A stretch of 34,335 nt of DNA from contig CAZBLU010000015.1 of NCBI GenBank assembly GCA_964493015.1, positions 1 to 34,335 of the forward strand. The letters are read 5' to 3'. A program made the position numbers and the translations under genes. The notes below the pieces were generated by a model that saw only the letters and a program-made list of their open reading frames with translations, had not been told where the DNA came from and did not search any database. How positions within the stretch are numbered: position 1 is the stretch's first letter; each line of letters begins with the position of its first letter. Positions 1 to 8,624 of this stretch are shown one piece after another. The stretch is from Caldimicrobium sp964493015 (GTDB lineage: Bacteria > Desulfobacterota > Thermodesulfobacteria > Thermodesulfobacteriales > Thermodesulfobacteriaceae).

Positions 1-978
1 TGAGAAATTAAGGCTACCACCATGAGCTTCCACTATGCGTTTGGTAATAAAGAGCCCAAGCCCCATCCCCTCGTTATCCCTGAGCTTAAAAAAGGGCATT
101 CCAAGGAGGAGAAGTTTTTCAGGCTCAACCCCTGGGCCATAGTCTCTTATATATAGTTCTACCTGGTTTCCAGCAGTGGAAAAGGCCCTTATTTCTATCT
201 TTTCCTTAGGGGGTGAGGCCTTTACGGCATTTTCTAAGATATTGAATAGGGCATGAATTAGGAGCTCTGGAGATCCTAAGAGAGTGATTCCTTCCTCCAC
301 TTGAAACTCAAAAATTATCCCCTTTTCTTCAGCTAAGGGACTTACCCAGAAAAGGGCTTCCTCTATGAGCTCTTTCAAATTCAACCTTTCCCTACTTATC
401 TTGATATCCTTAGCCAAATACTCTATGCCTGAAAAGAGCTTCTTTAATAATTTTTCCAGTCTTTGAAAGGCCTCTTGAGTTTTTTGATAAAGGGTAAGGG
501 TCTCCTCATTCACCCTTTCTCTCTCAAGGGCCTCTCCAAGCCTCTCTAAGTAACCAACAGCTATAGCAAGGGGAGTCTTTAACTCATGGGAAAGATAACT
601 TAGGGCCATCTGATAGGCCTCCTTAAAGCTTTCCCTCTCTGTCACATCAAGGAACAAAAGGAGTCTATAAGCCTCTGAGAAGGAAACCTCAAGGAGCTCA
701 AACTTCTTTCCCTTTCTCTGCGTGAGCCTTTTTAAGTCTGCAAGCCTGGGATAACCCCCAAGGTTTTCAAGGGCCCTCTTATTCAAAAAAACTATTTCCT
801 CCCCTTTGAGGAGAATTAGTTCAAAAGGCAGATGGTAAAGGCTATTTCTGTAAAGACTCTCTACCTGCTCTACTTGCCTGGCTTTATGTCTAAGATTGAG
901 ATAAAGCCTTAAAAGCAGAATTAAGGCAATAAAGGTGATGCAAAGAAGAGAGATAAAGGCAAGAGCCAAATCAGTCAT
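1..978 (-). CDS. phoR: PhoR-type sensor histidine kinase (3' end cut off by window)
   Basis: This is a sensor kinase for phosphate limitation, expected to phosphorylate the PhoB encoded just upstream. 326 codons are visible from an ATG at 978. A single membrane helix spans about residues 5-23 and no periplasmic sensor domain follows, as is usual for PhoR. A PAS-like stretch covers about 45-112. The H-box reads SHELKTPLA with the phospho-acceptor His at 131. The ATPase domain shows an N-box (NILENAVKA), a G1 box (DYGPG) and a G2 box (GMGLGLF). Only the last few residues after EAHGG should be missing. The start lies 4 bp after the phoB stop, so the two are co-transcribed as the end of the pst operon. 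The PhoR assignment rests on this context as well as on the single-TM plus PAS layout. Confidence 0.9.
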   Translation of the reverse strand, partial: MTDLALAFISLLCITFIALILLLRLYLNLRHKARQVEQVESLYRNSLYHLPFELILLKGEEIVFLNKRALENLGGYPRLADLKRLTQRKGKKFELLEVSFSEAYRLLLFLDVTERESFKEAYQMALSYLSHELKTPLAIAVGYLERLGEALERERVNEETLTLYQKTQEAFQRLEKLLKKLFSGIEYLAKDIKISRERLNLKELIEEALFWVSPLAEEKGIIFEFQVEEGITLLGSPELLIHALFNILENAVKASPPKEKIEIRAFSTAGNQVELYIRDYGPGVEPEKLLLLGMPFFKLRDNEGMGLGLFITKRIVEAHGGSLNFS

Positions 979-982
979 TATC

Positions 983-1669
983 TTAGAGTTTGTCTACCAA
1001 TCTGTAGCCAAGGCCCCTTACGGTCTGTAAGAGTTCACCTGCCTTACCAAGTTTTGAGCGGATCCTACAGATATAGGCATCTAAGACGCGAGAATAGTAT
1101 TCTCTTTCGTTTGACCAGATAAGCTCTAAAAGGTCATCTCTTGAAAAGACCCTATGGGGATTTTCGAGAAAGAGGCTAAGAATTTTAAACTCTGTAGCTG
1201 TAAGCTCAAGTAGCTTTCCCTCAAAGTAGATGGCCTTTTTTTCTTTGTCTAAAATAAAAGGGCCTACGCTTATGAGAGCAGAGGGGCCTTTCTCTGCTCG
1301 CTGAAGGAGTTTTTTCACGCGTAAGACCACCTCCCTTAGGCTAAAGGGTTTTACCACATAGTCATCCGCCCCAAGCTCAAGACCCAAAACCCTATCAAGC
1401 TCCTGCCCCTTGGCTGAAAGGATAATCACAGGGAGATTTTTATACCTGTGACTACTCCTAAGATAACGGAGAATATCTAATCCATTTCCATCAGGCAAAA
1501 TGAGATCCAAAATAACCAAGTCAAAGTTCAGATTGAGGGAAAAGGCTGAAAAGGCCTGGGCAAACCCACTCCTTATCTCGACCTGAAAACCTGCCTCTTT
1601 TAAGGCCTCACTCAAAAGCTCTGCAATTTCCTTATGATCCTCAACAATAAGGATCTTCTTGCCACTCAT
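983..1669 (-). CDS. phoB: Phosphate regulon response regulator PhoB (OmpR family)
   Basis: A 228-residue response regulator with an N-terminal receiver and a C-terminal winged-helix DNA-binding domain. The receiver has the acidic pair at E10-D11, the phospho-acceptor D55 in LVILDLILPDG, and the conserved K107 in VVKPFS. The winged helix covers about 135-226 and ends in the typical TVRGLGYRL. It is transcribed just before phoR and downstream of pstSCAB-phoU, so PhoB is the best name in the OmpR family. Its likely targets include the TTTAA direct repeats upstream of pstS. An 82-bp gap separates it from the GGDEF gene and contains an AT-rich stretch with a TATAAT-like hexamer, so it may also have its own promoter. 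Confidence 0.93.
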   Translation of the reverse strand: MSGKKILIVEDHKEIAELLSEALKEAGFQVEIRSGFAQAFSAFSLNLNFDLVILDLILPDGNGLDILRYLRSSHRYKNLPVIILSAKGQELDRVLGLELGADDYVVKPFSLREVVLRVKKLLQRAEKGPSALISVGPFILDKEKKAIYFEGKLLELTATEFKILSLFLENPHRVFSRDDLLELIWSNEREYYSRVLDAYICRIRSKLGKAGELLQTVRGLGYRLVDKL

Positions 1670-1751
1670 TTCTTTTATTATAAATCCGCTCTTTAAATTT
1701 TAAAACTTTTTTACTCAACTATACGCCTCTAATGCTATACCAGAGCCATTT

Positions 1752-2804
1752 TCATCTCTCTTCTCTTCTCTCCTTGAAATAGTAGGATATTCCCTTTTCC
1801 TTAGAGATTTTTTTGGCATAACTTTTGATCTCAGTAGCCCTTGAAGATAACTCACCAAAGGAAGAAAATGAGGATGAAGGCACTATTGCACAGCTCAAGG
1901 TAAGAAGAGAAAAGGTTTTTACATTTCCCTGTCTATCTAAAGACTCATAGTAGTTTCTCCGTAGGTTTTCTTCAGAATGAAAGGCTGAGCGTTCCCTTTC
2001 AAAACGTAAGCACAGTTCTTGGCAAAAGATCTCTCCCTTATCTCTTTCTAAAATCACCACGAAATCGTCACCCCCAATATGTCCAACCCAGGCCTGGGGA
2101 TATTTGGAAGCAAGCTCAATTAAGATATCTCCCAGTGCCTTTATAACCCTGTCTCCAGCCTCAAACCCATAGTGATCATTATAGGGTTTAAAATCATTTA
2201 GATCTATGTATATAACCTCAAAAGGCATCCCTGCCTTTATTCTTCTCTCTACCTCACTCCTTATTGCCCAGTTCCCAGGAAGACCAGTGAGGGGATTTGT
2301 CTCTCTGGCAAGGCGCAAAGTTTTTTCACTAAGATAATAGAGTAAGATTCTTATGGGCAAAATCCCATGATAAACTCCGCAACAAGTGACAATTAGATCT
2401 AACTGCCAGTCAAGAGTGCTCTGAGTTGAAACTAAGGCTCCAGCCTCTTCTAAGGTGAGATTTCTCTCAACTACAGTAATCTCTTGTCGCATGACTTCAT
2501 AGGCTGGTTTTCGAGAATTTAAACTTATACCATACCCATAGCGCCCCAAAACAACCCTCTCTAAGAATTCAAATCTATAAAGGGCACCCACAGGCTTAAA
2601 CTCCTTATTCACCACTGGAAGAGTAATAAGTTCCTCTTGGCTCATAAAGATATCAAAAATTTCCCTCACAGGTGTGAGATAACTTACAGGCCTAATCTGG
2701 AGGGCAATCTGACCAACTTCTCCGTCCCTTATAGCGCCTTCCTTAGGGCAAAAAGATAAGGGATGAGGTAATGTCGCTAAACTCGTGGTTGCTATGTCTC
2801 TCAT
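1752..2804 (-). CDS. CBS-pair plus GGDEF (GGDDF) domain protein, putative diguanylate cyclase
   Basis: About 350 residues. A CBS-pair-like region (about 30-160) is followed by a GGDEF domain (about 165-340). The cyclase domain has NPLTGLPGN, the substrate-binding stretch DLNDFKPYNDHYGF and the signature HIGGDDF, so the fourth signature position is Asp instead of Glu. No RxxD inhibitory site is visible before the signature. I chose the ATG at 2804 because a strong ribosome-binding stretch (GGGGGAGGTGAGG) precedes it. A GTG at 2816 in the same frame would lie inside that stretch. The gene overlaps the end of the preceding EAL gene in another frame. EAL-CBS-GGDEF is, as far as I know, a common single-polypeptide order, so this may be the C-terminal part of a split bifunctional enzyme. 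The adenine-nucleotide-type CBS input is an inference. Confidence 0.8.
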   Translation of the reverse strand: MRDIATTSLATLPHPLSFCPKEGAIRDGEVGQIALQIRPVSYLTPVREIFDIFMSQEELITLPVVNKEFKPVGALYRFEFLERVVLGRYGYGISLNSRKPAYEVMRQEITVVERNLTLEEAGALVSTQSTLDWQLDLIVTCCGVYHGILPIRILLYYLSEKTLRLARETNPLTGLPGNWAIRSEVERRIKAGMPFEVIYIDLNDFKPYNDHYGFEAGDRVIKALGDILIELASKYPQAWVGHIGGDDFVVILERDKGEIFCQELCLRFERERSAFHSEENLRRNYYESLDRQGNVKTFSLLTLSCAIVPSSSFSSFGELSSRATEIKSYAKKISKEKGISYYFKERREER

Positions 2805-3636
2805 GAGAGGCCTCACCTCCCCCTTTTAAAGAGGAACTTGGTTTACCAAAGTAATATCCCTGAAAAAGCCTTATTTCTAAATCCCTTAAAGGTTTAAGCA
2901 TCCTCTCTTCTTCTATCCCCTCAGCAATAACTTTAGAGACTACCTCTCTACAAAGCTCTACCATGTGATAGAGAAGTTTTTGCGATAGATAGTCCCCCTC
3001 TGAAAAGGCCCTAACAAAATAGCTATCTAACTTGACGAAATGTGGTTCAATTTCCAGAAAGGTGCGGTAGCCCACACAGCCTGTGCCAAAGTCATCCAAG
3101 GATACTTGAAAGCCCTGATTTATGTAGTAAAAAACAGTTCTCAAATAACCCTCTATGTCCTGGGGACGCTCAAATTCCGTTATTTCTAAAACTATCTGAT
3201 TTGAAGGTATATCTAACAATTCTAACAACTTCAAAATTACACCTTGAGTATGGCCTCTATGCTCAAGAACCCCAGGATGGACATTAAGAAATAGGAGCTC
3301 TTCAGGTGATAAACCTAACTTCCAAGCCTTTATTATCGCCCTGATCCTACAATATAGGTCAAATTCTGAAAGAAGTCCCTTAGCTTTGGCACAGCTCAAG
3401 AGCTCAAGGATACTTCTTCCAGAAATGGACCTACTAAGCGCTTCATAACCTATCACTCTAAAAGATGGAAGCTCTACAATTGGCTGAAAATAGGTATCTA
3501 TTTCAAGGAATTCTTCTGGCATTACATGGAATATTTCCCTATTTAAATCCTTCAAAAATACATCTAATTTCCCGTGAAGGCTTCCCATAAATCCTTTCTC
3601 TGCAAAGATATCTTCAAAGAAGGCCCTCTCTCTCAT
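2743..3636 (-). CDS. EAL-domain c-di-GMP phosphodiesterase
   Basis: 297 residues, mostly one EAL domain predicted to hydrolyse cyclic di-GMP. The signature is GYEALSR near residue 64. The other catalytic or metal positions are present: N in LFLNVHP, E in LEITE, the Asp pair in DDFGTG, K in VKLD, E in AEGIEEE and Q in LFQGYYFGKP. It should therefore be active. Its ATG overlaps the phoU stop (ATGA), which implies translational coupling. After the domain ends at FGKP the frame runs on for about 38 low-complexity residues, across the ribosome-binding site and start of the next gene. That tail looks like out-of-frame read-through and suggests a frameshift that split an EAL-CBS-GGDEF protein. Confidence 0.85.
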   Translation of the reverse strand: MRERAFFEDIFAEKGFMGSLHGKLDVFLKDLNREIFHVMPEEFLEIDTYFQPIVELPSFRVIGYEALSRSISGRSILELLSCAKAKGLLSEFDLYCRIRAIIKAWKLGLSPEELLFLNVHPGVLEHRGHTQGVILKLLELLDIPSNQIVLEITEFERPQDIEGYLRTVFYYINQGFQVSLDDFGTGCVGYRTFLEIEPHFVKLDSYFVRAFSEGDYLSQKLLYHMVELCREVVSKVIAEGIEEERMLKPLRDLEIRLFQGYYFGKPSSSLKGGGEASHERHSNHEFSDITSSLIFLP

Positions 3637-4973
3637 CTTGCTATCATAGCCCGAAGGAGATCTGCTGTATTTTCGGCATGACTTGAGAGGGAGGCTATAG
3701 TGTCTACTATCTCTAAGAGATGCAGGAAATCCCTAACATCACTCACCTCTTGATATATCTTTTCTTTGAGCTTAAAGGCAAGCTCCTCTGTAAGGTATTG
3801 AGACTGCCTTACCTCACGCACAAGGTTCTTTGCCCTCTCCCTTGCCTCTTCATCCCAGGTAGTAATATATCTAAAGGCTTGAGTAACAAGCTCCTCAAAA
3901 AAACTTACAGGCCTTAAACTCCGCTCTAAGAGATGATTGAGCTCCTTTTTGAGCTCATCAGAAAGGCTCACCTTGCGTAAAACCAAGAGTTTCAAAAGCT
4001 CCTCTCCCAAGTCTGCTAAGGCATCCTGCTCCTTTAGATACAAAAAGAGCTCAAACTTTTCTACAGGCAAGATGAGCCCCTTAGGGAGATGTCCCCTTAT
4101 GTTGGCCTTTAGCCTATCTGCCTCTTTCTCTATATCCTTTATGTCCTTAGAGATCTCCCTTAACCTTTCCTCATCTCCATCAAGGTAAGCCTCAAGGGAA
4201 AGGGGTAGCCTCTCTAAACACTCAATAATAAGTCTTGCATGTCTCTTTAGAAGTTGAAAGGTATGACTTTCCTCTAAACGCTCTAATGGAACCGTAGCTT
4301 CCTTCTCTATGGGCTCAGCCTTAAGATAACTTCCCTCTGCTACAAAAATTACACTCTCGCAGATATTACAGGCAAGATCAGCAACCCTCTCTAAGTTTTC
4401 TACCACCAAGAGATAATCAATCCCCGTTCTTAAAAGCTTTGGATAGCTCTCTAAACAGGCCTCAATCTTTTTCCGTAAATCTGCTTTCATCTGATCCACA
4501 ATTTCATCTCGAACTATTATTCTCCGAGCAAGGGCCACATCCTCCTTCACAAAGGCATTAATAGACCCTTCCAGCATCTGCAGGGCCTCCTTAGCCATAG
4601 GCAAGAGTTCAAGCTCACAAAGCTCCTGAAGGCCATTTTTCTCCTCAGCAAGCTCAAGCACCATCTCAGCAATGTTTACCCCCTGATCTGCAAGCCTCTC
4701 TAAGTTGCGAGATATATCTAAGGCACTAATAACCATTCTTAAGTCCCGAGCTACAGGTTGCTGAAGAGCAAGAATCTCAAAGGCATAGACATGGATCATG
4801 TGATCATAATAATCAATTTGTTCGTCATACTGAATTATACTTTCTGCCAGGGCCCTGTCCTTTTCCTTCAAAGACCTAATGACTGCACTTATCATCTCAG
4901 CCACTGCACGGGCCATGTCCAAAAGAAGGGTATGGAGAAACCTGAGCTCCTTATTAAGGGCAATTCTTACCAT
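3633..4973 (-). CDS. phoU: PhoU-DUF47 fusion, phosphate signalling/transport regulator
   Basis: 446 residues, about twice the usual PhoU length. Residues 1-215 form a complete PhoU with two helical repeats, including QQPVARDLRMVISALDIS and YLLVVENLERVADLACNICE. Residues about 235-446 look like the DUF47/TIGR00153 family (COG1392), a PhoU-like helical bundle usually encoded next to Pit phosphate transporters. Evidence for this is the LEEYLDGDEE-like region, IEKEADRLKANIRGHL, the KEQDALADLGEELL helix, and a C-terminal IVDTIASLSSHAENTADLL. Both halves are normally metal-binding regulators that dampen PhoR/Pst or Pit activity, so the fusion may join the two controls. A GGGAGGGG ribosome-binding site precedes the ATG, 23 bp after pstB. 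The C-terminal domain call is from motif resemblance. Confidence 0.88.
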   Translation of the reverse strand: MVRIALNKELRFLHTLLLDMARAVAEMISAVIRSLKEKDRALAESIIQYDEQIDYYDHMIHVYAFEILALQQPVARDLRMVISALDISRNLERLADQGVNIAEMVLELAEEKNGLQELCELELLPMAKEALQMLEGSINAFVKEDVALARRIIVRDEIVDQMKADLRKKIEACLESYPKLLRTGIDYLLVVENLERVADLACNICESVIFVAEGSYLKAEPIEKEATVPLERLEESHTFQLLKRHARLIIECLERLPLSLEAYLDGDEERLREISKDIKDIEKEADRLKANIRGHLPKGLILPVEKFELFLYLKEQDALADLGEELLKLLVLRKVSLSDELKKELNHLLERSLRPVSFFEELVTQAFRYITTWDEEARERAKNLVREVRQSQYLTEELAFKLKEKIYQEVSDVRDFLHLLEIVDTIASLSSHAENTADLLRAMIAR

Positions 4974-4996
4974 TTGGCCCCTCCCTTTTTAAACCC

Positions 4997-5764
4997 TTAG
5001 CCAAAACGCCCAGAAATGTAATCCTCCGTAAGCTTCTTTTCAGGATTGGTGAAGATCTTTTCGGTTTTACCAAATTCCACAAGCTCTCCTAAATACATAA
5101 AGGCTGTGTAGTCTGAAATTCGCGCTGCCTGTTGCATGTTATGGGTAACAATTACTATGGTTATTTTTTCCTTTAACTCCACAATGAGGTCCTCAACGCG
5201 GGATGTAGAGATAGGATCAAGGGCAGAAGTGGGTTCATCAAAGAGAAGCACCTCTGGCTCAACTGCGATGGCTCTGGCAATACAAAGCCTTTGCTGTTGC
5301 CCTCCAGATAGGGAATAGGCGTTCTCTTTGAGCCTATCCTTAACCTCTTCCCACAGGGCAGCATCCCTTAAGGCCTTCTCCACTTTCTCCTCAATGAGCT
5401 TCCTATCAGTAACCCCATTTATACGCAATCCATAGGCCACATTTTCAAAGATAGACTTGGGAAAGGGATTAGGTTTCTGAAAGACCATTCCAATCCTTCT
5501 ACGAATATAAAGGGGCTCAACTCCCTTAGAGACAAGGTTTATACCTTCTGGATAGAGATAGATTGCTCCCTCATAACGGGTCCCAGGATAGAGGTCATGC
5601 ATCCTGTTAAAGGAACGCAAAAGGGTGCTCTTCCCACATCCCGATGGCCCAATAATAGCTGTCACCTTTTTCTCAAAAATGGGCATATTTATGTCTTTTA
5701 GGGCATGAAAATCTCCATAATAGAAGTTAAAATTTTCCACTTTTATCTTAATCTTATCTTCCAT
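4997..5764 (-). CDS. pstB: Phosphate ABC transporter ATP-binding protein PstB
   Basis: This is the cytoplasmic ATPase of the high-affinity phosphate importer, working as a dimer with PstC and PstA. 255 residues from the chosen start. Walker A is GPSGCGKST, the Q-loop is VFQKPNPFPKS (the NPFP stretch is typical of PstB), the ABC signature is LSGGQQQR, and Walker B is LLFDEPTSALDP followed by the switch His in VTHNM. An in-frame TTG begins 18 bp earlier, but an AGAGGAGA ribosome-binding site lies 7 bp ahead of the ATG at 5764 (MEDKIKIK), so that ATG is the better start. It follows pstA after 21 bp and precedes phoU in the same operon. Confidence 0.96.
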   Translation of the reverse strand: MEDKIKIKVENFNFYYGDFHALKDINMPIFEKKVTAIIGPSGCGKSTLLRSFNRMHDLYPGTRYEGAIYLYPEGINLVSKGVEPLYIRRRIGMVFQKPNPFPKSIFENVAYGLRINGVTDRKLIEEKVEKALRDAALWEEVKDRLKENAYSLSGGQQQRLCIARAIAVEPEVLLFDEPTSALDPISTSRVEDLIVELKEKITIVIVTHNMQQAARISDYTAFMYLGELVEFGKTEKIFTNPEKKLTEDYISGRFG

Positions 5765-5785
5765 TCTGTTTCTCCTCTTCAAGCC

Positions 5786-6658
5786 CTACCATTGATATTT
5801 TTTCCTAACCTTGTAGCGGAGATAATAGCTAAGGGAGTTTAAGAGCAGGCATAGCACAAGCAGAACGAAGCCACCAGCTGCTGCATTTTTATGGAAGGCC
5901 TCCTGGGGACGAGAAACCCAGTTAAAGATTTGAATGGGAAGGACTGTGAAAGGAGATTTTAACATCCCCAGGAAGTCCTCCCATGGAGGGGGTGGTAAGA
6001 AGGCTATAAAAGTTAGGGCCCCGATAGTGAGCAAGGGAGCAGTCTCCCCAATAGCACGAGATATGGCTATAATCACTCCTGTAAGAATTCCCCCTATGGA
6101 ATAGGGAAGGAGATGATGGAAGACAAGTTCATAATTAGTTGCCCCAAGGGCATAGGCTCCCTCTCTAATGGATCTGGGGATCCTTCGCAGAGACTCACGG
6201 GTAGTCACCACAATAACTGGGAGCATAAGTAAGCCAAGAGTTAACCCTGCTGTAAGCACACTCTCTCCAAAGTTAAAACGATAGACAAAGATACCCAGAG
6301 CTAATAGCCCATATACAATGGAAGGAACTGCCGAGAGATTGGTGATATTAGCTTCAATTATGCGGGCAATCTTTCCTTTGCCTCCAAACTCTTCAAGGTA
6401 TATCCCTGCAGGGATACCAAGGAAAATAGACCAAAAGATAGCCCCAGCCATTACATAAAGAGTCCCTACCCAGGCAGAAAAGATCCCTGCCTTATTGGGA
6501 AAACGAGAGGGATAACTGAGATAAAAATCGGGGTCATAAATGCGGTGTAGTCCATCAATAAAGAGCTTTAAGGCTATGGCAAAGAGAAAGGTTAAAACAA
6601 AAAGCACTGCTAAAATCCCAGCTACATTAAAGGCCTTTTCCCAACTCTTATAATTCAT
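5786..6658 (-). CDS. pstA: Phosphate ABC transporter permease PstA
   Basis: 290-residue inner-membrane permease of the Pst importer. About six hydrophobic helices are visible, starting with VAGILAVLFVLTFLFAIALK. The cytoplasmic EAA loop that docks on PstB reads REGAYALGATNYELVF (about 165-180), preceded by LRRIPRS. The last residues are KVRKKYQW. Its ATG directly follows the pstC stop codon with no intervening base, so the two permeases are translationally coupled. A long periplasmic loop after the first helix (LHRIYDPDFYLSYPSRFP) is typical of PstA. Confidence 0.95.
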   Translation of the reverse strand: MNYKSWEKAFNVAGILAVLFVLTFLFAIALKLFIDGLHRIYDPDFYLSYPSRFPNKAGIFSAWVGTLYVMAGAIFWSIFLGIPAGIYLEEFGGKGKIARIIEANITNLSAVPSIVYGLLALGIFVYRFNFGESVLTAGLTLGLLMLPVIVVTTRESLRRIPRSIREGAYALGATNYELVFHHLLPYSIGGILTGVIIAISRAIGETAPLLTIGALTFIAFLPPPPWEDFLGMLKSPFTVLPIQIFNWVSRPQEAFHKNAAAGGFVLLVLCLLLNSLSYYLRYKVRKKYQW

Positions 6659-7576
6659 CTAATACCTCTCAATCTTGGATTTAATGTACACGGCAAGCAA
6701 ATTAAAAATAAGGGTAATTACAAAGAGCATAAAGCCTGCAGCAAAGATGGAGAGATACTCAAAGGAGAGAAAGGGGAGATCTCCCAAAGCCACTTGAACA
6801 ATATAGCCTGTAATAGTTTGCACAGGCTCAAGGGGATTTAGGGTAAGATTGGGATACATACCTGCAGCAACGGCAACTACCATGGTTTCCCCAATAGCCC
6901 TTGACATGCCAAGGAGATAGGCGGCAATGATTCCTGACTTTGCCGCAGGAACTACAACTCCAAAGGCAGTTCTAAGCTTACTTGCCCCAAGACTATAGGA
7001 GGCCTCCCTCAGATACTGAGGGACCCCTTTGAGAGAATCCTCTACCAGAGAGGCAGTAAAGGGAAGGATCATTATCCCTAACACCAGGCCTGGAGATAGG
7101 GCATTCATTCCCTCCATAGTTAGGCCAAATTTATCTAAAACGCACTGCAAGAGAGGTGTCACAGCTAAAAGGGCAAAATAGCCATAAACCACCGTAGGCA
7201 CTGCCTCTAAAAACTCAAGCCAAGGTTTAACTGCCTCCCTTACCCTATGGGAAGCAAACTCACTTAGATATACGGCAATAAGCAACCCTAAGGGGACAGA
7301 GACAGCCATGGCAATAAAGGCAATTAGAAAAGTGCCAGCAAGGAGAGGCCATATACCTATCTTTTTTATCTCAAAGGTAGGGGTCCACTCTGTCTCAGTG
7401 AAAAAGCGAATTAAAGAGGTGGGGAACCCCCCACCCTCTGGATGCACGAAAAATCGGACAGTGTCTTCCACAAGGGCAATCACTATACCAAGGGTAACGG
7501 CAATAGAAGAAAGGCTCGTAACAATTAAAAAGAGCTTAAAAAGGGTATCAAGCTTCTTTTTAGTTTCTACCCGCAT
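6659..7576 (-). CDS. pstC: Phosphate ABC transporter permease PstC
   Basis: 305-residue partner permease of PstA. The first hydrophobic helix (LFLIVTSLSSIAVTLGIVIAL) starts near residue 13. The transport domain contains GIWPLLAGTFLIAFIAMAVS and the EAA loop EASYSLGASKLRTAF followed by GMSRAIGETMVVAVAAG, both typical of PstC. It lies 15 bp after pstS and abuts pstA. No lost motif is visible. Confidence 0.95.
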   Translation of the reverse strand: MRVETKKKLDTLFKLFLIVTSLSSIAVTLGIVIALVEDTVRFFVHPEGGGFPTSLIRFFTETEWTPTFEIKKIGIWPLLAGTFLIAFIAMAVSVPLGLLIAVYLSEFASHRVREAVKPWLEFLEAVPTVVYGYFALLAVTPLLQCVLDKFGLTMEGMNALSPGLVLGIMILPFTASLVEDSLKGVPQYLREASYSLGASKLRTAFGVVVPAAKSGIIAAYLLGMSRAIGETMVVAVAAGMYPNLTLNPLEPVQTITGYIVQVALGDLPFLSFEYLSIFAAGFMLFVITLIFNLLAVYIKSKIERY

Positions 7577-7591
7577 GCTAACAAGAAACCT

Positions 7592-8599
7592 CTATTCCTT
7601 TGCCTCTCTCTTGAGCAACTCCTCAACAGTTAATCCCACCTCAGGCTCACCTCCAAAGACAGTTCCTGCCTTCCTTGCCTCAAAGCGTTTCCTGGCAAGC
7701 TCATAGGCCTTATCAGGCAAAGGTATGTAGCCAACCTGCTTAGAGATTTTTCCTGCATTTTTGAGATAAAACTCTACAAATTCCTTTACTTCTGGTCTTT
7801 CAATGGATTTGAGATTTATGTATATAAAAAGAGGCCTTGAGAGCGGATTATATTCTCCTGATTTTACGGTCTCTAAGGAGGGAGAGATGCACTTCCCAGT
7901 CTTTGGATTTTTGATCTGAACAGCCTTGATTTTACCCTTATTTTCTTCTACATAGGCAAGCCCAAAGTAGCAGAGGGCACCCTTTTCCTTTTGGGCAAAC
8001 TGGACAAGCACATTGTCATCCTCTGAGGCAAGATAATCTCCCCTCTGAGACTTGGCTTTGCCTACAATAGCCTCAGTGAAATAGTCAAAGGTCCCAGAGT
8101 CTGAGCCTGGGCCACAAAGCTTTATCTCCATTTTTGGCCACTTGGGATCAAGGTCTGACCAAGAGATCTTCCTTCCCTGAGACTCAGGCTTCCATACCTC
8201 CTTTAACTGCTCTACCGTCATACAGGTTGCCCAGTTATTTTTGGGATTGACAACCACTGCAAGACCATCATAAGCAACAGGAAGCTCAATATATCTGACC
8301 CCATTTTTGGCACATTCTTCCATTTCCTTTTTAAGGATAGGCCTTGAAGCATCATTAATATCGGTCTCCCCACGGCAAAACTTTTTAAAACCTCCACCAG
8401 TCCCAGAGATACCTACCGTTACCTTTACAGCCCCTTTCTTTGCCTTCTGAAACTCCTCAGCAACACCCTCTGTTATAGGATAAACCGTAGAGGAACCATC
8501 GATCTTGATAAGGGAAGAGGAGTTTCCTTGATTGGCTCCAACTAAAAGTCCTAAACCTAAACCCAAACCTAAAAGAGTTTTACTCACTAATCTTTTCAT
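7592..8599 (-). CDS. pstS: Periplasmic phosphate-binding protein PstS
   Basis: 335-residue substrate-binding protein that captures phosphate in the periplasm and delivers it to PstCA. The N-terminus is a Sec signal peptide (MKRLVSKTLLGLGLGLGLLV, cleavage probably near residue 22-28). No lipobox Cys is seen, so it is likely soluble. Phosphate-binding stretches are DGSSTVYP, GISGTGGGFKKF, DINDASRPI and CGPGSDSGTFDYF. Four Cys residues remain in the mature part (in KFCRGE, EECAKNG, ATCMTV and KLCGPG, with further CYFG and GKCIS), which could form disulfides. An AGGAGG ribosome-binding site lies just before the ATG. It is the first gene of the operon, with Pho boxes upstream. Confidence 0.96.
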   Translation of the reverse strand: MKRLVSKTLLGLGLGLGLLVGANQGNSSSLIKIDGSSTVYPITEGVAEEFQKAKKGAVKVTVGISGTGGGFKKFCRGETDINDASRPILKKEMEECAKNGVRYIELPVAYDGLAVVVNPKNNWATCMTVEQLKEVWKPESQGRKISWSDLDPKWPKMEIKLCGPGSDSGTFDYFTEAIVGKAKSQRGDYLASEDDNVLVQFAQKEKGALCYFGLAYVEENKGKIKAVQIKNPKTGKCISPSLETVKSGEYNPLSRPLFIYINLKSIERPEVKEFVEFYLKNAGKISKQVGYIPLPDKAYELARKRFEARKAGTVFGGEPEVGLTVEELLKREAKE

Positions 8600-8624
8600 A
8601 GGCCACCTCCTACTTTTTTTGTAA

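Noticed and set aside
1670..1751. Second Pho-box array before phoB
   Set aside because: TTTAA occurs twice but 7 bp apart, not at 11-bp steps.
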